A stretch of 21,428 nt of DNA. It comes from CAUYUA01 sp963575675. Its GTDB lineage: Bacteria; Pseudomonadota; Alphaproteobacteria; Azospirillales; Azospirillaceae. Shown in pieces: positions 6,497 through 14,150 of this stretch; positions within the stretch are counted from its first letter, which is position 1, and every line of letters starts with the position of its first letter. The stretch spans positions 1 to 21,428 of the forward strand of contig CAUYUA010000246.1 of NCBI GenBank assembly GCA_963575675.1. Reading direction: 5' to 3'. The position numbers and the translations under genes were made by a program. The notes under the pieces were generated by a model. It was given only the letters and a program-made list of their open reading frames with translations, made no database searches and was not told where the DNA came from.

Positions 6497-7360
6497 TTAG
6501 AGTTTGTTTTTCGGCGTAAGGAGAGAAATTACTGGGGCGATAGTTTCGCCTGCGGTTTTGACGGAAAGCTCCGTCAAACGCGCGGTCTCTTCGATTGCGA
6601 TGTCGAGACTGACTTTCAGGAAGTTGTTCTGGGCGGCGACCATTTCAGGGATTGTTTTTGCTCGCATAAAGTTCCGAGCCGCTTCGCGTTGTTTATCTTG
6701 GGCGTTTTTGGCCGAAGCGATGCAGGCGACGCCGAACAATCCCCAATTGCGGGTGGCGTCTCGACTGGCTTGAACCACAGCCTCTGCGGTAAGCGCGCTG
6801 AGGGCGGAAGTTTGAGTCGCTGTGTTCCAGGGCTTCTGTGTCATGCCAACCCATAAGGCGATTAACGACCCAGCGTTTTTCACTGTCGGGCCGAGCACAT
6901 CTTTAATTGGGGGGGCGGGAGGTAAAACCACAGGTGGTTGTGATTTGACAGGAACGGGCAACGACGTCATAGGAGCAACCTGAACAGGAGTTTTTTCGGC
7001 TTTGGCGGGGAGCTTGGCTTGATTTGAGGATGCTTTAATTTTTGGCGGAGAAGTGACGGCGGGCTGCGTTGATGGTGGCGCAGCGACGAGGCGCTCTACC
7101 GGAACGACAGGTTGCGGAACGACAGGTTGTTCCACCGGAGTAGCAACAGGTTGCTCTACTATCGGAGTAGAGGCGACGGGAGGCTCAACAACAGGCGTGA
7201 CGTCCGGTGTTTGCGAAACCATTGTCGAGGTCATCGAGGTCGTCGAGGGGGCGGGAATCTCTGCAACCGAAAGAGGCTGTTCGGATTTTTCCGATTTCAG
7301 GGGTGGTTTTGGGCCGCCGCCTGGTTGGCGAGGAGAACCGGGTCTATTTTTGGGTGCCAT
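6497..7360 (-). CDS. phasin family protein with long Pro/Val-rich N-terminal region
   Basis: Phasins coat polyhydroxyalkanoate granules; Phasin_2-type members are often annotated simply as phasin family. The C-terminal 120 residues (about 165-287) are amphipathic helix without Pro: Trp-containing segments, then AVVQASRDATRNWGLFG, ARNFMRAKTIPEMVAAQNNF and a terminal helix ending in TPKNKL. The middle motif (MRAKTIPEMVAAQ...F) is what I associate with the family. The first 160 residues are disordered, with Pro-Val-Glu-Gln repeats (VVEPP, IVEQPVATPVEQPVVPQPVV). The ATG at 7360 follows AAGGA at good spacing. No PHA synthase gene is in the window. Bare phasins are about 110-150 residues, so the extension is unusual. 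Confidence 0.8.
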   Translation of the reverse strand: MAPKNRPGSPRQPGGGPKPPLKSEKSEQPLSVAEIPAPSTTSMTSTMVSQTPDVTPVVEPPVASTPIVEQPVATPVEQPVVPQPVVPVERLVAAPPSTQPAVTSPPKIKASSNQAKLPAKAEKTPVQVAPMTSLPVPVKSQPPVVLPPAPPIKDVLGPTVKNAGSLIALWVGMTQKPWNTATQTSALSALTAEAVVQASRDATRNWGLFGVACIASAKNAQDKQREAARNFMRAKTIPEMVAAQNNFLKVSLDIAIEETARLTELSVKTAGETIAPVISLLTPKNKL

Positions 7361-7521
7361 CCTAAATATCCTTCACGATCGCGCGCGGCGTCCGTATTCG
7401 TGAGATGTCCGCAATCTCCAGGTCTGGAGGGGCGCAGTGCAGAGCGTTGGCGAGGCGTAACGAGGGCGGCGTCAGAGATTGCTTTCGGCTTTTGGCCCTA
7501 TTTTACGCCTTTCGACTTGAA

Positions 7522-8001
7522 CTACCCTCCGGCGTGGCCGCGCGGGCCGTTTTCTTCATTGTCGTGATCTTGATCATCGTGACCGTCGTCGCCGCCCCCG
7601 TTGGGGACGTGACCGTCACGAGGATTGCCGCGACCTCTTCCGCTATCGGCGCCGGAATCATTCATCTGATTGATGATGCGGAAGTAGTGCTCGGCATGCT
7701 GGTAGTAATTTTCCGCAGCGATGCGATCCCCGGAAGCCGTTGCGTCGCGCGCCAACGCCAGATATTTCTCATAAACCTGGAAGGCGTTTCCACGAATGCG
7801 AACGTCTGGTCCGTTGCTGTCGAAAGTTTGATGGCGCAACGGCACATTTTGGCGACGCCCGGCATTATTATTGTTGCCGTTGTTGGCGTTGTTATTGCCG
7901 TTGTTGCCATTATTGCCGTTGTTTCCTCGGCTGCGTGAGCGCCTGGTGTTTGGCCCCTGTCTCATTCGGTTTGGCTCTGGCCCCGATGATGGATCAGTCA
8001 C
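7522..8001 (-). CDS. DUF4167 domain-containing protein
   Basis: A 159-residue protein with an Asn/Gly-rich segment (about residues 26-48, NNGNNGNN-type repeats) after a basic RRSRSR stretch. The DUF4167 core is at residues 55-112 (FDSNGPDVRIRGNAFQVYEK, then ALARDATASGDRIAAENYYQ, then HAEHYFRI). The C-terminus is Gly/Asp/His-rich and disordered. The family is alphaproteobacterial and commonly lies next to prmC, as here. The basic start and core suggest nucleic-acid contact, but the function is not established. The GTG at 8001 is chosen because GAGGTGGAG lies just upstream; an ATG at 7965 would give a start more like relatives but lacks a ribosome-binding site. The trinucleotide-repeat DNA behind the Asn run could vary in length. 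Confidence 0.9.
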   Translation of the reverse strand: MTDPSSGPEPNRMRQGPNTRRSRSRGNNGNNGNNGNNNANNGNNNNAGRRQNVPLRHQTFDSNGPDVRIRGNAFQVYEKYLALARDATASGDRIAAENYYQHAEHYFRIINQMNDSGADSGRGRGNPRDGHVPNGGGDDGHDDQDHDNEENGPRGHAGG

Positions 8002-8380
8002 TCTCCACCTCGCTTTCCCACATTCTCACAGATTGCGGACTCACATGTTCTTTGCGGCAGGCTCGCGTCGCGAAGAAGAGCCTATCGACGATCCAGCGTC
8101 CACAACTGCTCTCACGGAGAACCCGTAAGGTGGCTTTTGGAGGTGCGGCTCGCCGACGACGTCCTCGGCAGTTTCGAAGCTTCCGCTGGAGCCAGGAAAG
8201 GCCTTGTCCTTATAAGGCGTCGACCTAAAGGGCTTGGCTCCAAAGGCTCCAAAGATGCTAAATAATCAGGATCGTTGGATCGATGCGCGACGAGGTCCGG
8301 CGCGGCGCCGTTGCTTTTTAGACCCTAGCGGTGACCGGCTTCCAATTCCAACCCTTTTTTGCGAAATGCGGTAGAATTCT
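8002..8380 (-). other. 380-bp leader between prmC and the DUF4167 gene
   Basis: No supported open frame on either strand. On the minus strand it is GC-rich, contains short inverted elements (for example ACGGGTTCTCCGT) and ends in the ribosome-binding site of the DUF4167 gene. It is long for a gap between two genes on the same strand and could hold a promoter, a leader RNA or a small RNA gene. I recognise no known RNA family in it. Confidence 0.35.
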
Positions 8381-9262
8381 TCAGGGAGGGGCGAAAGAGG
8401 GGCGACGGACGAGAACGCAGCGTTCATGGTTGGCGAGATCGCGGCGCACGTCGAACGGGTGGAGCCCGGCTGCGGCGGCGATGGCGACGACGTCGAGCGC
8501 TTGTCCGGCGCCGATTTCGAACAAAGCAACTCCACAATGAGATAGGCGTTCTGCGATTTGAGGGGCGAGGCTGCGGTAGGCGTCGAGTCCGTCCGGTCCT
8601 CCGTTGAGGGCGAGATGGGGGTCGTAGAGAGACACCTCGGGTTGTAGGGTGGAGATATCCTCAAGCGGTATATAGGGGGGATTGCTGAGGATCATGTCGA
8701 AGCGTTGATCCGGGGCGAGTGGTGGAGAAAGTCCGTTCCGCCAGTCGCCGACCATAAATGTAGCGCGATTGCTGAGTTTTAACGTGGCGGCGTTGTCGTT
8801 CGCGACGGCGATCGCTTCGGCGGACGCATCGATTCCGATTCCAAAGGCGCGTGGACGTTCGCTTAAGACCGCCAACAGCAAGCAGCCGCTGCCGGTTCCC
8901 AGATCGAGAATCGACAAGGGGGCGTCGGCGTCGGGAAAGAGGGAGAGCGAGGCTTCAACCAAAGTTTCCGAATCCGGACGAGGATCCAGCGTCGCGGGAC
9001 AGAGGCGGAAGTCAAGGCTCCAGAATTCACGTTTGCCGAGTATTCTTGAAACAGGTTCGCGAGCGGCGCGGCGTTCGATGGCGGCCGTCGCTTGATTGTT
9101 CTGGGCGGGGGAGAGTGGAGCGTCTGGATTGAGAATCAGCGCGTCGCGACGGAGGTCTAAAGCGCTGCGAATCAAGAGACGCGCGTCACTCTCAGCCGAC
9201 TCGACTCCAGCGCTGCGAAGGCGATCAACCGCTTGGCGGTAAAGATGGCGCAAGGTGGTCAC
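8381..9262 (-). CDS. prmC: peptide chain release factor N5-glutamine methyltransferase
   Basis: Methylates the glutamine of the GGQ motif in release factors RF1 and RF2 with S-adenosylmethionine, raising termination efficiency; cytoplasmic. The 293-residue length is normal. An N-terminal helical substrate-recognition domain (residues 1-90) is followed by a Rossmann methyltransferase domain with the SAM motif LDLGTGSG (119-126), an acidic residue at GIGIDASAEA, and the catalytic NPPYIP motif (194-199). Pre-motif residues GKREFWSLDFR and RPDSETLVE are typical. The start is GTG at 9262. In many bacteria prfA lies directly upstream; here the upstream neighbour is a cyclic-nucleotide-binding gene 41 bases away. 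Confidence 0.95.
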   Translation of the reverse strand: MTTLRHLYRQAVDRLRSAGVESAESDARLLIRSALDLRRDALILNPDAPLSPAQNNQATAAIERRAAREPVSRILGKREFWSLDFRLCPATLDPRPDSETLVEASLSLFPDADAPLSILDLGTGSGCLLLAVLSERPRAFGIGIDASAEAIAVANDNAATLKLSNRATFMVGDWRNGLSPPLAPDQRFDMILSNPPYIPLEDISTLQPEVSLYDPHLALNGGPDGLDAYRSLAPQIAERLSHCGVALFEIGAGQALDVVAIAAAAGLHPFDVRRDLANHERCVLVRRPSFAPP

Positions 9263-9303
9263 GGCAGAGTCTCAAGGAGATTCAAGATGGAGGTAAACTT
9301 CTT

Positions 9304-9663
9304 TTAATGCGTGAGGCTGCGGATGTTGTTGACTAAGATGCGCAACAAAGCGCGAATAAAAGGGTCGCTTTTTTCCAGCCTGTCGTGAAAGACTTCGACC
9401 GGGACCACCAAGCAGATGGTGGCGCGCAAGGCCATGGCGCTGGCCATGCGTGGTTTGTTGTCGATCAACGCCATCTCGCCGAATATTCCGCCAGGCCCGA
9501 TCACAGCCAAAACATTTCTTGCTCCACCCCATCCACGGAAGATTTCAACTTCGCCGCTTTGGATGATGTATGCGCAATCACCAGGGTCGTTTTCGCGCAA
9601 AATAATATCGCCTTCACGGAAAGTGTGCTGCACGAATTGACGGGTGTCCGGACGAGCCGCCAT
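9304..9663 (-). CDS. small cyclic nucleotide-binding domain protein
   Basis: A 119-residue protein that is almost entirely one cNMP-binding fold. The segments FREGDIILRENDPGDCAYII, SGEVEIF and the phosphate-binding cassette IFGEMALIDNKPRMASAMA match Crp/PKA-regulatory-type domains. The cassette arginine (KPR) and glutamate (GEM) are present, so ligand binding is plausible. No DNA-binding helix-turn-helix follows, unlike in Crp: the chain ends after the C-helix at about residue 119. It may be a stand-alone regulatory subunit. The ATG at 9663 has GAGGAACG upstream; a longer in-frame frame to 9855 adds only non-conserved residues. It probably shares a transcript with prmC. Confidence 0.88.
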   Translation of the reverse strand: MAARPDTRQFVQHTFREGDIILRENDPGDCAYIIQSGEVEIFRGWGGARNVLAVIGPGGIFGEMALIDNKPRMASAMALRATICLVVPVEVFHDRLEKSDPFIRALLRILVNNIRSLTH

Positions 9664-10075
9664 GTCGATTTTCGTTCCTCTGTGTGATTCTGTGGATAAG
9701 TTTACGCATTTTTGGAATGAAGTCCATAGTCGAATTCGATCGTTTTCTTTTTGCCGGTTTTTTAAGGGGGGGCGATGGAAGAGATTGTTGTGTCTTTCAC
9801 CTTCTGTCGTTTTGTAACGGCGGATTTTGGAGGTTTCATGAATAATAAAGTGCAAGGAGATTTTGTGATGTTTTTTTCTTCATTCGGAAAATACGTGTTG
9901 TTTTTCATTCGTTGGTGTTACTGTTGTCGAAGATTATTGATCTAGGGGTTCTTTCGGAGAAAACATCAATGTTTCCAACGGTTCGGGCGATCATCCATCG
10001 GGTTGAATCTCTTGGCCGATTTGGTTCTGATTTGTGTTTGTTCAGATTGGTGTCCGGGTGACGTGAGTTTGATCA
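9664..10075. other. divergent intergenic region
   Basis: About 410 AT-richer bases between the leftward cNMP-binding gene and the rightward CcmG-like gene, so it should carry promoters for both. The only motif I can name is one perfect DnaA-box 9-mer at 9691-9699. No reading frame here looks real. Confidence 0.55.
9691..9699 (-). promoter_or_regulatory. single DnaA-box consensus match
   Basis: TGTGGATAA is the reverse complement of the DnaA consensus TTATCCACA. One isolated match near a promoter may be chance: by simple base statistics about one match per 130 kb of double-stranded sequence is expected. No cluster of boxes is seen, so this is not a replication origin. Confidence 0.2.
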
Positions 10076-10633
10076 ATGAAACGTTTGATTTTTGCTCTTC
10101 CGGCGACGCTGTTTGCGGCGATCGCGTTGTATTTGGCGCTCGGGTTGGGACGCGATCCACATTTGGCTCCCTCGGCATTGATCGACCGCCCTGCGCCGGA
10201 GTTCGCTTTGCCGCCTCTGCCGGGGCGAGAGCGAGGGATTCGTCGAGATGATTTGCTCGGTGAGGCTCATTTGGTTAATGTGTTCGCCTCGTGGTGCGCG
10301 CAATGCCGGATCGAACAGCCGGTTCTCTTGCGCCTGGCTCGTGAAAGAGGCGTTCCCGTTTATGGTTTGAACTGGAAGGATCAGCCCGCAGAGGCTCTGG
10401 CCTGGTTGCAGCGATTCGGAGATCCGTTTCGAGCGATCGGCGCAGATTTGAGCGGACGAGTCGCTTTGGATTGGGGGGTTTACGGCGCTCCAGAAACGTT
10501 TGTGGTGGATGCGGACGCTCGGATTCGATATCGACATGTCGGGCCTTTGACGCCGGAAGACATCGACACAAAAATTTACCCATTGATTAAAGAACTGAAC
10601 GCGGTGAGAAATCCGAACATAAAAAAACCATAA
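10076..10633 (+). CDS. ccmG: CcmG/DsbE-type thiol:disulfide interchange protein
   Basis: A 185-residue membrane-anchored thioredoxin that would keep apocytochrome c thiols reduced in the periplasm for haem attachment. It has an N-terminal signal anchor (residues 4-24, IFALPATLFAAIALYLALGLG), then DRPAPEFALP, the active site SWCAQC (C74, C77) and the CcmG signature GVYGAPETFVVD with the cis-proline at P139. The dipeptide Ala-Gln between the active-site cysteines differs from the more usual Pro-Thr or Val-Pro. CcmG genes normally sit inside a ccm operon; here no other ccm gene is visible. The start is the only reasonable ATG before the signal anchor; the ribosome-binding site (GTGAG) is weak. 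The glucokinase gene follows after 56 bases. Confidence 0.9.
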   Translation: MKRLIFALPATLFAAIALYLALGLGRDPHLAPSALIDRPAPEFALPPLPGRERGIRRDDLLGEAHLVNVFASWCAQCRIEQPVLLRLARERGVPVYGLNWKDQPAEALAWLQRFGDPFRAIGADLSGRVALDWGVYGAPETFVVDADARIRYRHVGPLTPEDIDTKIYPLIKELNAVRNPNIKKP

Positions 10634-10689
10634 GGATGTTTTTAAGAGAGTTCGGAAGAATCATAAAAAAACGGGTGAGAGGACGGCGA

Positions 10690-11679
10690 ATGGCGAGCGC
10701 AGGTCTGGTTTTGATGGCCGATATTGGCGGGACAAACGCGCGGTTTAGGGTGGAGGATGAGGTTGGAGAGGTGGCGACGCGCGTGTACGCATGTCGAGAA
10801 TTTCCATCTCTGGTTGATGCAGCGCGAGCTTTTCTACAAGAGGTTGGAGAAAAAGCTTCACCACCTCGCGCGGCGGCGTTTGCTGTGGCGGCGGCGGTTG
10901 TGGGCGATGAGGTGTTTCTAACAAATCACCACTGGTCTCTTTCCATGAGGGATATACGGTCGGCTTTGGGGTTGGAGCGGCTTGAAGTCGTCAATGACTT
11001 CGCTGCTTTGGCGTTGTCGCTGCCTTATTTGAGAGAGGAAGACTGGCGTCCGGTGAAGGAAGGAGCGTCGGCGTTAGAGGCTCCGGTTGTGGCGATTGGA
11101 CCGGGCACGGGGTTAGGAGTGGCGGCTTTGGTTCCGGTTCGGGCTTCTGAGGAGCGAATGCGCTGGGGGGGTTTTCCGGGAGAGGGGGGGCATCAGACGG
11201 TGGCGGCGTTCGATGATCGGGGGGCTGCGGTAATTCAGTGGTTGCGTCGTCGTTTTGAGCATGTGTCGGCGGAACGAGTGGTGTCTGGGTCTGGATTGGT
11301 GAATTTGGTGGAAGCGGTTGCGGCGTTGGAGGGGGTTTCGGGGGAGTGGGGGGCGATGACTCCGGAAATGGTTGCAACGGCGGGAGTCTCGGGGACGTGT
11401 GGGGTGTGTGTTGAGGCGTTGCGATTGTTTTGCGCATTCTTAGGTGGTGTTGCTGGGAATGTGGCGTTGACGTGCGGCGCCCGGGGAGGCGTTTATTTGG
11501 CGGGAGGAATTTTGCCGCGTTTTCCGGATTTTCTGGAGCGTTCAGCGTTTTGTGCGCGTTTTGCGGCGAAAGGTCGTTTGAGGCCCTATATGGAGGAGAT
11601 GTCGATTCGATTGATTACGCATCCATTGCCTGCATTTGTTGGACTTCGGAGCCTTTTGCGGAATGGTTTGTCGTCGTGA
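10690..11679 (+). CDS. glk: glucokinase
   Basis: Phosphorylates glucose to glucose-6-phosphate with ATP; cytoplasmic, entry to Entner-Doudoroff or Embden-Meyerhof routes. Of the Glk (not ROK) family: the phosphate-binding loop ADIGGTNARF (residues 10-19), NHHWSLS, the catalytic-aspartate segment VVNDFAALA, IGPGTGLGVA, the GEGGHQT segment and a late GGVYLAGGILPRF. The length of 329 is normal. The ATG at 10690 has GAGAGG upstream; an in-frame ATG at 10636, just after the ccmG stop, would add 18 basic residues not conserved in the family. The gene is strongly G-rich on its coding strand, with several G runs, but the reading frame and motifs stay intact throughout, unlike the damaged patches elsewhere. 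The large palindrome follows and probably ends transcription. Confidence 0.95.
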   Translation: MASAGLVLMADIGGTNARFRVEDEVGEVATRVYACREFPSLVDAARAFLQEVGEKASPPRAAAFAVAAAVVGDEVFLTNHHWSLSMRDIRSALGLERLEVVNDFAALALSLPYLREEDWRPVKEGASALEAPVVAIGPGTGLGVAALVPVRASEERMRWGGFPGEGGHQTVAAFDDRGAAVIQWLRRRFEHVSAERVVSGSGLVNLVEAVAALEGVSGEWGAMTPEMVATAGVSGTCGVCVEALRLFCAFLGGVAGNVALTCGARGGVYLAGGILPRFPDFLERSAFCARFAAKGRLRPYMEEMSIRLITHPLPAFVGLRSLLRNGLSS

Positions 11680-11730
11680 TTATTCTTAATTTGGTGAATA
11701 AAGAGTAAAAAGAACAAGAAAGAACGAAAT

Positions 11731-11924
11731 GACGGGTCCAGGGACTGTGTTCCTGGTCGCGGGGGATTATAAGGGGGGAGCGAAAGCCCCCCTTATTTGC
11801 CGTAAGGCAAAACTCGCGCAAGCTGTAAGATGACCGTTCTTTGGGCGAATAAGGGAGGTTTTCGCACCCCCTTGTAATCCCTCCACGACCAGGAACGTCC
11901 AAGAACACAGTTCCTGAACCCGTC
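11731..11924. repeat. 194-bp imperfect palindromic element
   Basis: Both ends carry GACGGGT.CAGG.ACTGTGTTC in opposite orientation, and the arms stay similar inward for about 70 bases, to AAGGG...GCGAAA...CCCTTATT. Each arm also folds on itself: CCAGG/CCTGG near the end, then a G-run/C-run stem closed by a GAAA loop. It sits between the convergent glk (+) and the 690-aa gene (-). A T-run at 11926-11932 follows on the right, so it can serve as a terminator. Related sequences are at 20129-20203 (one arm) and 2722-2769 (ends only). It carries no open frame. Confidence 0.85.
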
Positions 11925-11961
11925 GTTTTTTTCTTACTGCTATTATTATTCTTTCATTTGT

Positions 11962-14049
11962 CTATTGCTTGATTTCTGTTTCGCTGATTTGATAAACAAC
12001 TTCTAATTTTGGATTCTTCCCTATGACCCGGATCAATGTTCCCGGTCCTTGAGGGTTAACTGGAATCTCAATTTTCTCAATCGTTACAGGATCATTCGCC
12101 AAAATATTTATAATGAAACCGGCTTCCGAAATTATGTTGACATTCGTCAGAGACTTTCGCTCAACTCGGCATTTCCCCAATAACGGCAAATTATGCTCTG
12201 CTGTTGAAAATGGATGCTCGATTTCAACCGCGAAACCATCCTCTCTCACCGTATAGCGCGCTGCGCCCTTCATTTTCGGCCCAGAAATCTCTAGAATCGC
12301 TTCTTGCGCGACCTCTGAAGAGCTTCGCAATCGACGTCGATCAAAGAGCGTTTGATACGGCAAATCGGCTGTAATAATTTCCTGTCTTTTCCATAACGTC
12401 AACACGTCGTTGGTTAGCCACACATTGCGTCGGTTCACAACCAACGCCGTAATTCCAGCATATCCGGAACAGTGCAATCCCTGGCTCCAGGGGATATGTC
12501 CGCCGCCGGAAGTCAACGCCAACTCCACCGACCTGCGTCGCAAAACGCAATGACGGAGCGCGGCGTGTTGATTTGATTGCGTCGGCCGCGTCGGTATGGC
12601 GACAAACGATGTTTTTTCTGCGTGCGTCCTTGTTCCGGTAAAACATTCCGTCAGAAATTGTGCGCTCTCCGCCAATAGAAAAGCGCTCAGAGCGCCATAT
12701 TGAGCGTTGCTGCCGTGCCATCCCATCATCTGTGCGTATTCGACGCGATTCAACGCTGTCGGCCACCAGCCTTCTGCGTCCTGAAAGGCTTCCAACCGAG
12801 AAACGACACGTTCTAGGATTGATTCGTGCGGCTGCTCCAACCGAGCGATTCCATAACAGAGAGCGCATGCCAGCGATGCGACGTGGTAGACGTTGTTGGC
12901 GCCTCGACCATAATAAGAGGGTTCTCCGTTGGCGAGCGTTTGGCGTGCGCTGTAATCGATGGCTTTAGAGATGATGGCGTCGGCGCGTGGGTTTCTGAGA
13001 CGCGCGTTGCCTAGGCACAGCATCGCTAAGGCGTACTGATGATAGGTGAGGTCGGTTGAGGCGACCGCGTTGCCGGAAAAATTGTCTTGCAGCAATCCTT
13101 GGCGCGTTTGATTTTTCTCCAGAGTGCGTAAAATGAGGGCGATTCGACGTTCAAGCGCCGGCTTTTCTTTGGGCGAGACGCTTTGTGCAAGGAGAGCTTC
13201 GTTAAAATATCGTAGGCCGTAGACATTGACGGGATCGTAATTGCTCCATCCCAGCCAAGGCGCGGCGGCTTCGGCGCCGAGAGCCAGAAAGATTGGCCCG
13301 AAGTCGAATTCTCGGTGATCGGATTCGAGGCGCTGACGTGGGTGGAGGCGTAAATGGGATAGATAATGAGCAATATCGGCCAACGCTTCGGTCCAGCGTT
13401 CGGCTTGTTGGGTGTTTTGGGATCGTTGGGCGAGAAAGTGGAAAACGGCGGCGGCGCAGCTATTGGTGTAAAGATCGGAGCCGACTTGTGAAGGATAGCG
13501 CACTGCGTGAGAGGTTAGATAGGTTTCGTAAATTGCGCCGTGATCTGAGCAACGCCAAAGGCCGTCATCGTTTTGCCAAAAATTGACTCCGGGAATCATG
13601 CCCCAGGCTTTGTCGGAGCAAGGGGTGGGGGCTCCGAATTCCGGAGCTTGGCGCGCGCGCGCGCGGCTTGCGAGATACCCGAGGATGCGGGCGGACTTAT
13701 GACGGTCGGGCGTTAAGAGGTAGCGATGAATTTTGCTGTGGAAATTGTTTTTTGCGCGTTGTTTTTGCAAGCGCGCCGTGGTCTCGGCGACGGCTTCGGC
13801 GCTGAGGGTTTGGTCATTGTTGAGCCCGATTTTGACCAGCCGGGGAAGGCTCGGGTGATGCGTGATGCGTTCGGGGGATAAACGGCGACCGGATCGCGTA
13901 ATTGTGCGATTGTCGATTTGCTCCAGGCTATTGAAACCGTCGGGCGCAACAATCTGTGCGGCGTAAAGCGCTTGGCCGAAACGACTTACCATGTTTTCCA
14001 AGCGATTGCACAGTGAGCGAACTGGTGTTGTGGGGGGCGCAGGCGGCAT
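11962..14049 (-). CDS. large helical-toroid plus beta-sandwich protein, possible polysaccharide lyase
   Basis: A 695-residue protein without a visible signal peptide. Residues about 90-470 are helical with aromatic- and His-rich loops (GVNFWQNDDGLWRCSDHGAIYETYLTS region, then STDLTYHQYALAML, GEPSYYGRGANNVYHVASLA and GWWPTALNRVEYAQMMGWHG), as in alpha/alpha-toroid enzymes. Residues about 490-695 are beta-rich, starting GGGHIPWSQGLHCSGYAG. This two-part build is that of heparinase- or alginate-lyase-like enzymes and some glycoside hydrolases, but I cannot assign a family; the Asn/His/Tyr/Arg in the loops are candidate catalytic residues. The start is uncertain: ATG at 14049 is used, with TTG 14058 and ATG 13992 as alternatives, none with a clear ribosome-binding site. 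It lies downstream of the REC-GGDEF gene on the same strand and may be its output. Confidence 0.8.
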   Translation of the reverse strand: MPPAPPTTPVRSLCNRLENMVSRFGQALYAAQIVAPDGFNSLEQIDNRTITRSGRRLSPERITHHPSLPRLVKIGLNNDQTLSAEAVAETTARLQKQRAKNNFHSKIHRYLLTPDRHKSARILGYLASRARARQAPEFGAPTPCSDKAWGMIPGVNFWQNDDGLWRCSDHGAIYETYLTSHAVRYPSQVGSDLYTNSCAAAVFHFLAQRSQNTQQAERWTEALADIAHYLSHLRLHPRQRLESDHREFDFGPIFLALGAEAAAPWLGWSNYDPVNVYGLRYFNEALLAQSVSPKEKPALERRIALILRTLEKNQTRQGLLQDNFSGNAVASTDLTYHQYALAMLCLGNARLRNPRADAIISKAIDYSARQTLANGEPSYYGRGANNVYHVASLACALCYGIARLEQPHESILERVVSRLEAFQDAEGWWPTALNRVEYAQMMGWHGSNAQYGALSAFLLAESAQFLTECFTGTRTHAEKTSFVAIPTRPTQSNQHAALRHCVLRRRSVELALTSGGGHIPWSQGLHCSGYAGITALVVNRRNVWLTNDVLTLWKRQEIITADLPYQTLFDRRRLRSSSEVAQEAILEISGPKMKGAARYTVREDGFAVEIEHPFSTAEHNLPLLGKCRVERKSLTNVNIISEAGFIINILANDPVTIEKIEIPVNPQGPGTLIRVIGKNPKLEVVYQISETEIKQ

Positions 14050-14150
14050 TCGGATCAAAGGCGGTGGTGATTACGAATGCGCGATCATTAAAATGGTTTA
14101 ATGAAAAAAGCAAACCAAAAGCGGAAACCAAGGCGCTTTCGGTTGGAGCG

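Noticed and set aside
6368..6856. 162-codon plus-strand frame after folB
   Set aside because: It runs through a terminator and antisense to the phasin domain, with no ribosome-binding site and Cys/Phe-rich random-like composition.
7053..7938. Plus-strand frames over the phasin and DUF4167 genes
   Set aside because: Repetitive Thr/Gly or Val/Ile strings that are the antisense of Pro/Val- and Asn-rich coding repeats.
10991..11437. 148-codon Pro/Thr-rich open frame on the minus strand
   Set aside because: It lies wholly antisense to glk, whose motifs are complete; the Pro-rich composition is the mirror of the G-rich coding strand.
13650..13665. Alternating GC run as a Z-DNA element
   Set aside because: It lies inside the coding sequence as Ala/Arg codons (SRARAR) and is adequately explained by codon choice.
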